A stretch of DNA of 64,000 nt from Hymenoscyphus infarciens (GCA_001414345.1 LLCB01000021.1:62001-126000); one strand, 5' to 3'; positions 12,401 through 25,910 are shown, counted from the first letter of the stretch. The notes: a model not told the origin generated them from the sequence alone. Numbers and translations are program-made.

Positions 12401-15400
12401 CTAGAATAATATCTATTATATTAAAAGATGTAGACTATTTTTATAAAAAGATCTAAACAAGTTTAGTATTAATTTAAAAGTCTAACTAATTAGGTCCTAA
12501 AAGAGTATAAGAGTAGCTATCTAATTTAGCTCGATTATAGGTTTTTAAGTCTTATTTATATTAGGTTAATATATCTACTTTTTAATTACTCTTCTTAGAC
12601 ATAAATTAGATCTAAAAGTTAAAGTCTAATAAGAACTCTATCTATTAGACTTACTTAGTTATAAGTAGCTTAGTTATTATAAAGTATTCTAATAATCTAT
12701 AGTCTAAATATATATTAATACACTTCTAATATAATATAAGTTTAAAGCGCTATTTCTTAAAAGCTTCTATAATAGTAGATAGTTCTTTATTATAGATCTT
12801 CTAATTCGATTTATAGCTAACTAAGACGTGTAAGTAGAACCTAATAGAGTACTAAAGGCTATTATATTATTATAAGAATATACTAGCTATTACTCTTTCT
12901 AAGAAGTCTATTTCTACCTTTATATTATAATTAAAGTTAAAGTAGTATAAGGTTTATATAGTAAGTAGCTTAGTTCTTAACACTTTAAAGGCTTTATTAT
13001 ATTTAGGTATCTATAGAAACAGCTTTATAAGGCGTATTATCGTAGTTAAGGGTTTAGTAATTTTAGTATAACCTTTAATAAATTATTTATAGAATCTTAT
13101 AAACCTTAGATAAGACTTTACACCTATTATAGTATTAGGTTAAACCTAGTTTTATAAAAGCTCTACTTTTTTAGAGTTAACTTCAAGTTCTTTTATAGTT
13201 AAGATAAATCCTAAGTATTTAACTCTAGTAATACTAAATTCGCTTTTCTTAATATCCGTCTAAAGTCCTACTTCTTAGAGCTAATTTAGAACCTTCCTAA
13301 CCTATTCCTTATATTCTTTAATAGTATCTAAATAAATTAAAATATCGTCTAAGTAAGTAATATAGAAGTTATCTAGATAGTCGATTAAGACGTTGTTTAT
13401 ATAATATTAATAGGTAGTAGAGCTATTATAGAGTCTAAAAGAAAGGACCTTATATTTATATATACTATACCTAGTTCTAAACATGGTTATCTCTTCTAAT
13501 TTAAAGTCTATTTAGATATAATAGAAAGCTTATCTAATATTTAATTTAGTAAAGATTTTAGCTATTCTTATCTTAGAAAAGAGCTTATTAATATAAGAGA
13601 TTAGGTATAGATCGTTTTAGGTTAAAGCGTTTAGCTTCTTATAATCGATATAGAACTATAACTTATTACTATTAGCCTTTTTAATAAAGAGTACTAGAGA
13701 GGTAAAAGAGCTATTACTATTAATAATAAACCTCTTATCTAGATTCTCTATAAGATACTCCTTTATAGCTTTAAGCTCTATAGTTAACTATTAATATAGA
13801 GGCGAAAAGGAGTTAAGAAGTAGCTTATTTAAAGTAATCTTATAGTTATATTCTTAGTAAGAAGGGAGCTTATTAGAAGCTACTTTTAAGAATACGTCTT
13901 TATAGAATAAGTAATACTTTAGAAGTTAGGCCTATATTAGAGCCCTTATCTTATTGTTATCTTAGAGAGAGACTAATCTCTTGTCGATAACCTAATCTAG
14001 CTTATAGAGGCTTATTATATAAAATTCTGAATTAGGCTATTTTATATTATAATATATTATGTTTATATTTATTTTATAGATAAAGAAGTATAAGGTCTAG
14101 CCTTTTAAGGCTATATTAGTAGTTTATAAGAGCTTTAGACTAAAGTTAGATATTAAAATTTTAAGAGATGTTATTATAAATAGAAATAATAACTTTATAA
14201 TATTTATAAGTCTACCTTTTTTATATCTTTCTTATTACTAGATAGTATATTTCCTTTGATTTATATCTAACTAGTAATTTAAAAAGAGTTTCTAGTTCTA
14301 GCTAGAAAGAGAAAGTAAAATTTCCTTACTATAGTAAAGAGTTAAGAAGTAATTAGCTAGCTAAATAATCTAGCTCTTTAAGGGGTTAAAGAGGACTTTA
14401 AAGTAGTTTAACTATTTATTACTAATAATTAGGTCTTACTATCTAAGGTCTAAGATAATAAAAGAGTAGTTAAGAATATAACGTTTATTAATATTTAGAT
14501 ATAGTTATATAAACTAATTTACCTAGCTTTTAATACTATTATTATATCTATAAATAGACACTATATATAGTAATCTCTAAATCTTTAAACCTATTAACTT
14601 TAATAAGTATAAGACTAGAGGCTAATTTAGAAATAGATACTCGTTTACTCCTATATCTACTAAAGCTTATATTTTAATACTATATCCTTATATACTAAGA
14701 GTAGTATTTATAAGGAATTATTTTCCTCTTATAAGCTTAGAAAGATTAAGTCTAACTAGATTATATTTATATAGGCCTAGGAAGGAATTTTTATCTAGGC
14801 TTCTTCGTTTTCCTCCTAGCTTAGCTTAGAGTTAGAGTACTCTTTAGAAGGTTATTCTTCTTTAGGTTAATTATTTATTTTATTAATAGTAAGAAGATTA
14901 GAGTAATTAGGTTTAAAATGCCTAAGCTTACTATAATAGTAATAATTCGTACTAGTAGAGACTCGGTTTATTAATATAGTCTTTAATTTTTCACTAGTAG
15001 AAAATAGTCTAAGAGTTTATAAAATCTTCTAAGATATAGGATTAAGTCTACGCGAGGGTAGAGAGGTTTTTAGAGTAGAGCTAGAAGAGGATCGAAAGAT
15101 ACTTGTCTTTTTAAATAACGAGGTTATACTAATTAGTTTAGCTATAGTACTAGTTATAGATAACTCTATATTTTAGCGCTTTTCTTTATCTAAGGCTAAA
15201 AGATATACTACTATTTTATTAAAATTATAATTCTAATCTCTCTTAGCTAAAGTAGAGCTACCTTAGAGCTATAGTATAATCTTATCCTATATTAAGTAGA
15301 ATCTTTCTAACTCTAGTATTCCTCTAAGTATAGCTATACTTAAGAAGCGTACTCTAAAATCTAAAAAAGTTTCTCTTATATAACTCTTTCTACTTATTTA

Positions 15401-16569
15401 TAAAGCTTAAAATTTATTCTAAGTATCCTCCTTCTTATAACTAGTTAAGAAGTAGGAATCGAGAAGTTCGATTATATCTTATTAATCTTTAAAAGCTATA
15501 TTACCTAAATTAGACTTATATTAAAGCTCTAAGTAGTTTTTAGCAAGTTTTATAGTCGTTCTTTAGATAAGAGCTTTATAAGTTTTAAGTATATAGTAAT
15601 AGTTAGCGTTTACTTAGAGTCTATTATATATAGATATCTTTTATTACTTATAAGTAGGTAAAGTACTATTATTTAAAGGTTTAATTTTCTTTATAATCTT
15701 ACTTTTAATAGATTAAAAGGCTTTTAAAGTACTTTTAGATTATAGGTATAGAGAAGGTTATTATAAAGAAAGAATATTAGAAGTAGAGTCTTATCTTTAA
15801 TAATAGTTTAAAGAGATAGAAGAAGGTGTTTATATAGGTTAGAGAGGACTTAGACTATAGTTATTATTTAGTAGCTATTAGCTAATTTACTATATTAGGT
15901 CTAATAATTAAGTAATCTAATTATCTTACTTTAAAATTTTCTATTCTTTTTCTTAATCCTTAGCCTTTATAGCTTAGATTATACTCTATATCTCGTCTAT
16001 ATTAGAGAAGTCTTATTAATCTCTCTAGCTTCTAGGCGTAGAGCCTTTACCTTTATTATTCTTAGGCTTCTTAGTATTCTTAGGGCTATAGTACTAAGTT
16101 AGAGACGTTTTAGTAAAGGCTTGACTTTATTACCTAAAGAGGGGCTCTATACTTAAGAGTAGAGCTTAGAAGGGACCTAGGGTCGCTTTAGATTCTAATA
16201 TATTAAATATTAAATTAGGAGAGAGGTAAAAGAGGCGATTTAGGAGTTTTCTAGATAACTGTTTATATTATTAACTATCTAAATTATATATAGTAATCCT
16301 TATATAGAGAGGGTTATTAGGATTCTTAGGAATACTTAGTATATTCTAATCCCTTAATATATAAAACACGATTTTTACTAGCTATTTATATAGATACTAA
16401 ACCCTAGTATTACTAGCTATCTAAGAGATCTCTAGAATTCTAGCTATTTAAGAATATATTATTATAGTCTAATTAGAAGCTAAATCGAAATTAAAATAAA
16501 AAAAGCGATAATAAGCTTAAAAGAGATATTATAAAGGCTGTTACTAGCGAAGAAGAGTTATTGTTTTTA
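9469..16569 (-). pseudogene. Gypsy gag-pol remnant of element A
   Basis: The only region I can name confidently is the reverse transcriptase palm around 13300-13500 (minus), with YLDDILIY and an upstream stretch resembling the usual gypsy lead-in. No long frame survives because Gln and Trp codons have become stops. By position, gag should lie toward 16500 and integrase toward 10000, but I could not follow their motifs. Confidence 0.7.
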
Positions 16570-17046
16570 TATAATAGTATAAAATATATATAACTATAGT
16601 AGAGGTATATAGGAGTGTATATAGTAGAATGACGTATATAGATACTAGGTACTAATATAGAAGAAAATAATAACTGTCTCTCTACTATACTAAATATAAA
16701 CGTTTATATATAAGAAGGTTAGAAGCTTCTAAGTTCTAATAATAATAATAACCGAGCCCTATCTAATATAGCTGATACTAAATAATAAGAGCTGAAAAGC
16801 TAAATATATAACCTCTAATCTTTTAAAAAGCTAAACATATAATATCTAAACCTTAATCTCTTCTATATATAAATATCAGATATTAATACCTTTAACACTT
16901 CGCTTATATAAGTATCGGTTATTTATAATCTCGGCTCTAGAGGTATCAGAGGTATCGGCACTGCTTAGGGGTATCAGCAGTTTCACGAATGCCGATAATT
17001 CAGAATAGTACTATTATATAATAATCTAGGATAGTATACTATTACA
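16570..17046 (-). repeat. 5' LTR of gypsy element A
   Basis: 477 bp, ending ATTACA on the plus strand (TGTAAT on the coding strand). It is less RIP-mutated than the left LTR, especially at 16930-17000, where several CA and TG dinucleotides persist. Confidence 0.9.
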
Positions 17047-17051
17047 CTAAT

Positions 17052-20000
17052 ACCTCTAAGTTAATAGATATATAAGTAGATATAATAGTAGATACTAGGG
17101 TTATATAGAGAGACTATTTAATAGAGGATACCTTTAGAGCTTTACCTTTAGATATTCTTAGAGATATTTTTAGAGCTTCTTCTAAAGCAACTTCGGTTAA
17201 GATAACTTCGGTATAGAATACTCTAACTTTTAGAGCTTCTAGGGTTTTTAAGACTACTTATAGGCTAATTTTAGTATAAGATACTCTTATAACTTTAGTA
17301 TTACTACCTAGAGTAACCTAGTAGGAGTTTTAGAGCTTAGCTAAGATAATTAAGATAATATTACTATACTAGTTACTAATTAAGAAGCAGATAGGTAAGA
17401 CTAATAATTTAATATACTAGAGAGAGAGATAGTATATACTAATAATGCTTAATAGGCTAACCTCTCTTCTTATTAGAAAGTGCTACTAATAGGCGAAGGA
17501 ATTAATCTAAGAGGGAATCTATTAGAAGGAATATTAGTAGCGAATAATAATAGTAAGAATATCCTCTCTTATATACTTAGTATAATTAATAGCCTCTCTC
17601 TAGAGTATAAGAAGTACTTAATATAAATTATATAAGGTATATTTAAGCTAAGAGATCTCTACTACCTAGATAATAATACCTCTCTAATTAATAACGACGA
17701 AAGTACTATCTTCTTTAATAAGGAAGCTAGTATATTAAATATTAAAGCGAAGAAGATATTAAAAGTCTTTAGATCTAATATTACTAAGTAGTCCTATTAC
17801 TTTCTAGTATATACTATATATATAATCTTCTTATTTAATAGAAGTATCTACGTTTAGCTTAATAACTTTAACTATAGAATTATAGGCCTAGCTAAGGATT
17901 ATACCTAGATAGAGGTAATCTAATTAGTACTCTTTTAGTAGGAAAAGGTAGTTAGTAGAGGTAGATTAAGAGAGGTAGAATTATAAGAGATATCTAAGAG
18001 TATAATTACTTGATACTATTAGATAAGAAGACTAGGCTATAGTAGTAGCGAAGAAGAAGGAAAAGGAGATTATTAAAGTTATAATTAGAATAGTAATATC
18101 TCTTTATAGACGTATTTTAAGATAAGTAAACTAAGAGGTTATAAAGACTTAAATTATACTTAAATCTATCTACTAAAGAAGGATAATAAGAGTAATAAAA
18201 AAGAGATAAGAAAGAGCTAAGAAGTTAGTATAAGAGAGATAATAGATAGAGACTATAGTAATACTAATAAAGATCTTTTACTTTAATTTATATCTTCTTA
18301 TCTATACTCTCTTATATCTATTTAATCGAATACTATAGTATTCTTCTCTTTATATAATATATTAAAACCGCTACTAGATATATTACTCTCTCTATTATCT
18401 CTTAAAGTATAAAAGGCGCTATTACTTTAATATTCTAATTATTTACTTTTAGAAAACATTGATAATATACTTTGATTTAGAGCGCTAATTAGGTATAAGA
18501 GCTTAGAAGTTTTATATATATTAAAGAACCTCTTATTAGCTACTAAATTTAATAAGTTTTTAACTTTAAAAGTAAAGAACGATTTAAAAGCTAGCCTAAT
18601 TAAGAAAGTTAATCTATGCTAGAGAGTATCTTTTATAGCTTCTCTACTTAGTTTTATATCTAAACTAAAGCCTAATAGCAATTAACGCTAAATATACTAT
18701 TTATTCTACTCTAAAAGCTACTTAATAAATTATTATATATTAGATAAGTATATATATCTAAAGTACGTCTTCTTCTAAGAGGTATTAGCTATAGTATAAG
18801 AAGCTAGCTAAGAGTATATAATACTTAAAAGAGATATGTCTAACGCTTTTTAAATAGTACTAATTATATTATAAATTCACTAGCTTTTAGGTTTCTAATA
18901 GAAAGGGATTTATTATACTTATATAGTACTACTCTTTAGCTTTACTATAGTACTATTTATCTTTAATATCTTTATAGAAGCTCTTAAATAGATAATATAG
19001 TTATACTTAGAGTAGTATATTATAAGCTACTATTTAGACAACGAGTTTACTATATTTAAAGCTGTCGAAGCTACGCCTTAATTCCTTAAGAAATAAGCTA
19101 TAGAGTATAGGACTCTTACTTAAATATTAGATATACTAATTAATAATAAAAAGAGCGCCTAAGGTACGCTCTTAGAGGTAATAGAGTACCTAATAGATAC
19201 TATTACTTTTAGAGCCTCTATACTACTAGAAAAGCTAGCTAAGATAAAGCTTAAGATATACTAATTTATTAACTATAGAAGTATTACCTATAACAAGCTT
19301 AAATCGCTTACTAGCCTCTTATCTTTTTACGCCTTTATAGTATAATTAGGCTAGGCCTTCTACTATAACTTCTAGATATTTATATATATATAGCCTAACT
19401 ACGTACCTTATATAGAAAGAAGGCGCTTCTTAAAGAAAGTTTAAGAAGACCTTAGATAGTAGAATAAGATATTACTATAGTTTAATAGTATATACTTCTT
19501 TAATAATATCCGCTTATATATACACCTTTTTTATAATACTTCTATTAAAGGTTTAGAGGCCTTCTTTTTAGAAGTAGACGATCTAAGATATGTTTAGTAA
19601 GAGTATATATATACGCTACTAAAAGAACACGCTCTTTAGTTACCTCTCTTAGAGATTAGAAAGAACTCTTAATTTAATATAAATATCTTTAAGATTAAGA
19701 TAGTAAGAGTATTCTTTAAATAATAAGGAGAAGTATAGGTAATAAAGAGGGTAATTATCTATATAGATAATACTACTATATAGATTAAACTCTTTAAGTA
19801 GTCTTTAAGGTACCTCTATTAAAATCGCCTCTTATAAGCTACTTTACGCCTAGCCGCCTAATTTAATATTAATATATAATTAGAGTATATACTAGGAGTA
19901 GATAATATCTTAATAGATACTCTCTTATATAATTTATATAGAATAGTAGCTAATTAGTACTTATACTAGTAGTTCCTTAATTTAATAATCTCTCTCTTAA

Positions 20001-21214
20001 TTACCTTAAATATATAAAAGATAAAGTTAGAATATCTAAGATATATATAAGGCTCCTTTATTATAGCCTCTTACTAAATACTTAGAAGGTGTATAGTATA
20101 TATATATACTCTTTTAAGAGGTTTTAGGTTAAGAGACTCTAGCAACTATAGCTAGCAACGACTTTAGTACTTTATAAGTAGGTTTTAAAAAGAGTATATA
20201 GTAGGATTAGTTAAGGACTTTTAAAGGCAGATTCTATATAAATTAGCCTTTTTATAATTTAATTAATATACGTAGAGTATAACCTAGATCTAAAGCTATT
20301 CGAGTTCCTACTTTTATAACGAATTATAGTAGACGTTTAAGCGATATAGGGCTCTTATAAGAAGAAGAAGGTAGAGCCTTTATTAATACTATAATTACGC
20401 TAGATTACCTCTTAAGCTCTAAGAGCTAGGCTTCGAGTCTTATAGCTAAGATAGATTAATAGCCTTAACTTCGAAGCTACTATAAAGCTAGCTTTTATAG
20501 GATTCCTTTATACTATAGAGATTATATATAAAGACGCTAATTTAGTTAACTATAAAGTATTTATATATATACGCCTTTAATAATAGGATATTATTTTTAC
20601 TAAGGAAGATAAATATATAATTATATATCTATAATTAAGTAAATTAGACTATAAGTATATAGAGATAGAGATATTAGTATTAGATATAAGATTACCTACC
20701 TACTCTATAGTAGTACTTCGAGCGCTATTTACTCTCGATTCTTAACCTCTTATAGTACTACTCTTTTACTAGGAAAGTAGCTCTTTTATAAGAAACCGAT
20801 ATATTAGCTCTTTACACCACCGCCTCTAGATAGTCAGCGTTAGTAATAGTATATTATATTTAGAACATAGTCTATATAAAGGCGTTATATAATATACTTC
20901 TAATAATAGGGTATTAGATATAGATATTTAGATACTTAGAAAGTAGACTTTAAATACTTTTAAGAGGTACTTTACTCTAAGCTATTAGAAGCGATACCTT
21001 TTAAATAAACGCTTTTTAATAGGTAGAGCTCTCTCTCTTCTAGCCTAGTAGGCTTTAGAAGACCTCTATAGTTAGTAGGTGATATATTCCCTATTATAAC
21101 TATATTATATTACTATTTACACTACTCGTAGTTCTTTTTACTTTTAAAAAGCCTTATTCTTTCTTATATTTATAGCAGCTTTTCTTTAATTAGTTAAGTA
21201 ATCTTACTTAAAGC
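17052..21214 (+). pseudogene. Reverse transcriptase/RNase H and tyrosine recombinase remnants of element D
   Basis: RNase H-like: YIDNTT at about 19760 and, in the same frame, LGVDNILIDTL at 19892-19924. This fits the GVxNxxADxLS motif of DIRS/gypsy RNase H. Tyrosine-recombinase-like: from 20866, HSLYKG, then IDI, stop, ILRK, stop, TLNTFKRYF. If the stops were Gln and Trp, this matches the HxxR...DIQxLGRWxSxxxxRY pattern of phage-type recombinases. In particular CTT-AGA-AAG-TAG can be derived from codons for LGRW by G-to-A changes only. The reverse transcriptase presumably lies upstream, but I could not read it reliably. Confidence 0.65.
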
Positions 21215-21391
21215 AGTTAATAGTACTTACTCTTTTTACTCTTATATTAGTAAGATATTTAAGAAGTCTCCTAATTAGTCTAAAAAGAAGGTATATAAGA
21301 GAGTATAGAGTAAGATACTAGAAGCTAGCTAGTAAATATAGAAATTCTTAAAATAGCCTTAAATACGTATATATAACGAAAAGTAATAAAT
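21215..21391 (+). repeat. Split direct repeat B1 of element D
   Basis: 177 bp, matching B2 (21619-21795) with RIP-type differences. It ends AACGAAAAGTAATAAAT, directly joined to A2. Confidence 0.8.
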
Positions 21392-21553
21392 AGAAAGAGT
21401 TTATAGTAAATTAAGGAATTAGCTTATTAAGTAAGAGAGAGGTATATATATATATACCTCCTCTTATACTAAGTAACCTCTATTCTACTAATAACACTTC
21501 TTATTACTTTTAACGTCTTATTTAGTATTAAGCTCTTTTTCAACTCTACTCTT
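21392..21553 (+). repeat. Split direct repeat A2 of element D
   Basis: Copy of A1, starting AGAAAGAGTTTATAG immediately after B1. About 65 bp separate it from B2. Confidence 0.8.
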
Positions 21554-21618
21554 ATACTCTTTCGCGATATACTTACTAGGATTAGTTAGTACTTTTTAGC
21601 CTCTTAAATAAGTGTAAT

Positions 21619-21795
21619 AGCTGATAGTACTTACTCTTTTCACTCTTATATTAGTAAGATGCTTAAGAAGCCTTCTAATTAGCCTAAAAAGAAGGTATAT
21701 AAGAGAGTGTAGAGTGAGATACTAGAAGCTAGCTAGCAAATATAGAAATTCTCAAAATAGCCTCAAATACGTATATATAACGAAAAGCGATAAAT
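21619..21795 (+). repeat. Split direct repeat B2, right end of element D
   Basis: 177 bp, ends CGAAAAGCGATAAAT. The interrupted LTR of element B resumes at the next base with CGGCTATATAAG. Confidence 0.8.
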
Positions 21796-21823
21796 CGGCT
21801 ATATAAGACGGTATGCTATTATA
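21796..21823 (-). repeat. Left LTR of element B, second part
   Basis: 28 bp matching the end of the right LTR of B (to 32582), followed at once by the CT-rich complement of the polypurine tract. Confidence 0.8.
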
Positions 21824-21939
21824 TCTCTCTCTTTTAAAAAAGACTCGTTCTTAAGTCTATCTATCTCTTATCGTTTAGAGTCGAATCGAGATAGTGTAAG
21901 TGTTATAACATTTATTATATTTGTTAATTTTGTTATAAG

Positions 21940-24900
21940 CAGTGTTTTAGCTTTCCCTGTCTTAGTTAGCCTAGTACTTCGGAGAGGATAGGCTACCTCT
22001 CTCTATTAGGAAAGGAGAGGATAGGCTAATTTCACTTATAAGCTAGGCTAAATTAAGTAGAAGAGATACTAAATTTAAATAGAAGAGGTAAGAAAGACTA
22101 AAAGAGAGGGCTAGGTAAGGAGAGGTACTAGAGAGGATAAGATAGAATAAGAAGTATAAGTAAAAAATATTAAAATAAGTAAAAAGTAATAAAAAGTACT
22201 AATATTATAAACTAATTTAAAAAGTATTAAAAATAATAATATTATTAAAGCTGCTAAAAGACGAGATATTATACTTAAATTATAATATTATCCTAGTAGA
22301 TTAGTAATAACCTAATTCTCTTTATCCTATTACTTACTTTCTAAGTCCTTTTCTCTCTACTTCTCTTATAACTTTTAGTCTATAATAATCTATACTTAGA
22401 GGTACTAAGTTACCTCTATTATATTAGGTTAAAGGCGATTCCTTTATCTTATAATAAGTAGTTTAACTTATAAGAATACTCTCTTATAATTACTACTTAT
22501 TATAAGAATTAAAACTATATCTAATTCTAATTAAGTAAGGTAATATATAGCTTTTAACTTAAGTATATAATACTAGTATTAAGATAAACTTTTATATATA
22601 TTAAAGTAGAAGAGCTTTTAGTAAAACTATATATTAAGAGAATTATCCTCTATAAAGTTATATATTATAACTATATCTATATCTCTCTTAAAGTTATCTA
22701 GTAACTAAGCTCTTTTACCTCTAGTATTATTATCTTAAAGTATTATAAGATCCTTATATTCTACCTAAACCTCTCTAATATATCTATTAGCTTATAATAC
22801 CTATAAATCTAGATAGTTTATATCTTTCTACTAACTTATATCCCTCTACTTATACTAAAACTACTTAAACTTTATCTTAAGAGTAATTATAATTAAGGTA
22901 TAATATACTAGAGTATCTTTAGTTTTAAAGAAGTATTTATTAATCTTTATCTAGTAGTTATTAGAGTATTAGTAGATATAATCTTTATTATCTTATATCT
23001 TAAATTTATCTTATATATTATATATATATTCTATTAATCTATTTAAGATAATAAGATAATTAGAAGCTATACCTTAATTAGTAGACTATTTAGTACTTTA
23101 TATATATATTATATAGTTATAAAAAGGCTTTAGAATTTATATAACTTCTTTAAGAGTATTCTAATTACTAGAGATAAGAATATTATAAGATAATTAAGCG
23201 TTATAATTATCTTATTATTATTTAGCTTAAGTGGCTTTTACCTTATAATTACTCTTATAGATAATACTAGAGTTATATAAGTAAAATAAGTCGATTTAGC
23301 TCTATACTTATAAGGTATACTAGATTATAGAATAAAGGGAATTCTACTAAGTAGTATTATCTTCTACTAATTATAAGTAATTATAAGACTTCTTAAAAGC
23401 TATAGAATTATTCTCTATAGCTTAGAATTATTAGTGCTATTAAGGTAATTCTATAATATAATAGATAATATTATAAAGCTTACTAATAGAGCTACGCTTT
23501 TACTAGGTATTTAGCTCTTTAATTAAATCAGAATTTAATCTAGTACTATTACTTTCTATCTTAAAAGTATTAAATTTAGCCTTATAAAGGAAGGCTTTTA
23601 TCTTAAGATTTATAATATATCTAAAATATTATAAACGTTATACTTTTTATTATTTAAGAGTAAGATAAGATAAGAACTTCTTAGTAATAATATCTAGATA
23701 GATATTATTATTTAGTACGTTATTAGTTATAAACTAGCCTACTTTATACCTTATATTATACTCCTTAATAACCTATATAACTAACTCTACTTAATTCTCT
23801 CTTATATAGGCGCTTTTAAGTTATTAGATTATAATAAGAGTCTAAAAGTAATACTTAAAGTTAGCTAGAAAGTATTAACTTTTAAGGCTTAGAAGTTTAT
23901 AAAACTAGGACTTTCTAGTTAAGCCTAAAGTTTATTTTCTTAATAACTACTATACTTATTTATAATGTTTTTATATTATTAAATAGTCTTAGTTTAAAGC
24001 TATTTAGAAGTATAAAAACATTATAAAGAAGCATAGTAGTTATTAAGAAAATAAACTATTAGTTTTAAACTAGTTTATAATATTTTAAGAATACTAAGAC
24101 CTATTATCTAGCTAGGATTAGAGCTTATATACGCTCTAATATCTTAGACTTAAGCTATATTATATAATTAAAATTAAATTAATAATACTATTAAAGTAAT
24201 AACTTTTTAGATATTTAAGTAATATATTATAAAAGCTACTTAAATATCTAAAAAGGAATTGAATTAGTATAGTAGATAATAAGAAAATAATATTAATAGA
24301 AGAGGTAAGCTTATATATATAAGGCTAAGAATAATACTACTTACTAACTAGTTTCTTCTACTCTTATTAATATAGTATACTACTACTTCTATTAGTATAA
24401 GATAATTAAGTAACGTCTAGAGATTAAAAGAGAAGTATATCTTATTAATTACTTAGTATAGGTCCTCTTTTATATACTACTTCTAATACTTAAATATGTT
24501 AATAATCTACTCTTATATTATACTAGAAAAGCTAGAGAGTAACTTATAAATAGAAGGGTATATAGTCTAGAGAAGCTCTATAAATATGCTACTAATAGTA
24601 ATAGATATTAATAATTAGTATACTATAATCTAGATAATTAGTATATTCTTAAAAGGTTTAAATTTAATAGCTAAGATAAGATTTACTACTCCCTCCTTCT
24701 CTTTATAAGTTATTATATTTATAATATTATTAATAATCTCCTCTTTTATTAAATACTCTTATAAAGTCTTTTTACTACTCTTTATAATACTATACTTAAT
24801 TTAAAGATATGTTACTTTATTCTCTAAATTCGCTATAAGGTACTAAATCTTAGAGTACTAAATAGACTTCTAGAAGCGTCTATTATACTAGTATTAGCTC

Positions 24901-25902
24901 TTAAAGTTAGGATCTTAAAGTTATTAGTATATTAATTATAAATACTCTCTCTTAAAGGTTTAAACTAACCTTTACTTATATAGATTAATTCTAAAGTATA
25001 TTTCTAGTACTATATACTCTTCTTCGACTTTTTAGGTCTATATAGATTATACTTAACATAGTAGAAGCGACCTCTCTTTTCTTAATACTCTCTAAAGATT
25101 TAAGCTAATATAAGCTTAAATATAGTATTATCTACTACTACTTTAAGTATATATATTAATAGTACTTCTTACTTAGAGAGTATAAGTGTTTTACTAGATA
25201 TTACTATTATAAGGTTAGATTTACTATTATTAATAATAATCGCTTTAAATAATTAAAAAGAAGAAGAGGTAGATTAAGAAGAGGTAGATTAAGAAGAAGT
25301 AGACTAAAAGAGAGTAGGTATTTAAGTACTAGCTAGGCTAGGATATTTATAGAAAAAAGAGTAGTTTATATTAGTAATAATTAGAATAATAAATAATAAG
25401 AGGAGTAATATATAATATATATATCTTATGTTATTATATAGTGTAGGTATTAGAGAGTATAATTAATATTATTAATATATTATCTAGAAACTAGTTAAGG
25501 CTTAAATACAAATAAGAGTAAATAGTACTAAATTAAGTACTCTACTAGATATTTAATTTATTATAGTAAAACCTCTATTTTTAGGTACTAATTAGAGACT
25601 AATATTATATACTTTTCTTAGGTAATACTACTTCTACTAAATCTACTAATAATACTATAAATAATATATTTAAAGCTAGTATATACCTTACCTAGCCTCT
25701 TCTATAGGCTAGGAAAGGCTACTCTAATACCTTAGATAGGAAAGGATAGGTAGAACAAATTTTAGAATAGAATTAGAGTAGCTAAGAGAAGTAATATATT
25801 AGGATAGGATTAAGCGAGATAGCCTTAAAATAGAGGTAGGAAGGAGAAGGATCGTTAAGAAAGAATAGAATAATAGATTAGACAGGGAAACCTAAAACAC
25901 TG
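21940..25902. mobile_element. hAT DNA transposon, copy 1 of family hAT-B
   Basis: 3963 bp, starting CAGTGTTTTAG and ending CTAAAACACTG, with about 20 bp imperfect inverted ends. It is flanked by the perfect 8 bp duplication GTTATAAG (21932-21939 and 25903-25910). Copy 2 at 28271-32233 has exactly the same length. A related unoccupied sequence is visible at about 49030-49060. A near-perfect 47 bp inverted repeat lies in the middle (23929-23975 and 24011-24057). RIP has destroyed any reading frame, and I could not identify the coding strand. Confidence 0.92.
23929..24057. repeat. 47 bp-arm hairpin inside hAT-B copy 1
   Basis: Arms 23929-23975 and 24011-24057 are reverse complements with 2 mismatches in 47, separated by 35 bp. 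The same structure sits at the same offset in copy 2. Confidence 0.85.
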
Positions 25903-25910
25903 GTTATAAG

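Larger units (their letters stand above)
8992..17046 (-). mobile_element. Full-length Ty3/gypsy LTR retrotransposon A (RIP-mutated)
   Basis: Seen: two LTRs of exactly 477 bp (8992-9468 and 16570-17046) enclose about 7.1 kb, and the 5 bp duplication CTAAT lies at 8987-8991 and 17047-17051. The LTR ends form an inverted TGTAATAG/CTATTACA pair, partly RIP-mutated. A polypurine tract (complement of 9469-9481) abuts the left LTR, so the element reads on the minus strand. The reverse transcriptase core YLDDILIY reads cleanly on the minus strand at about 13330-13355, and the residues before it fit the gypsy RT palm. It is inserted inside element D and is therefore younger than D. Confidence 0.92.
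8353..21795 (+). mobile_element. DIRS/Ngaro-like tyrosine-recombinase retroelement D (split by gypsy A)
   Basis: Seen: the ends carry split direct repeats in the order A1 (8353-about 8515), interior, B1 (21215-21391), A2 (21392-about 21553), B2 (21619-21795). B1 and B2 are both 177 bp. The element interrupts the left LTR of B between AATAT and CGGC, and I find no convincing target duplication. On the plus strand the interior shows an RNase H-like stretch (YIDNTT near 19760 and GVDNILIDTL near 19895, same frame) and then a tyrosine-recombinase-like C-terminus near 20866-21000. Known: an A1-interior-B1-A2-B2 layout and integration without duplication are hallmarks of Ngaro-type elements. Without gypsy A the element is about 5.4 kb, normal for the group. 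Confidence 0.78.

Noticed and set aside
8353..21795. Element D as an ordinary LTR retrotransposon or a tandem pair
   Set aside because: The left end lacks the B segment, so there is no full left LTR, and no 5 bp duplication fits. The split-repeat order with recombinase remnants fits a YR element better.
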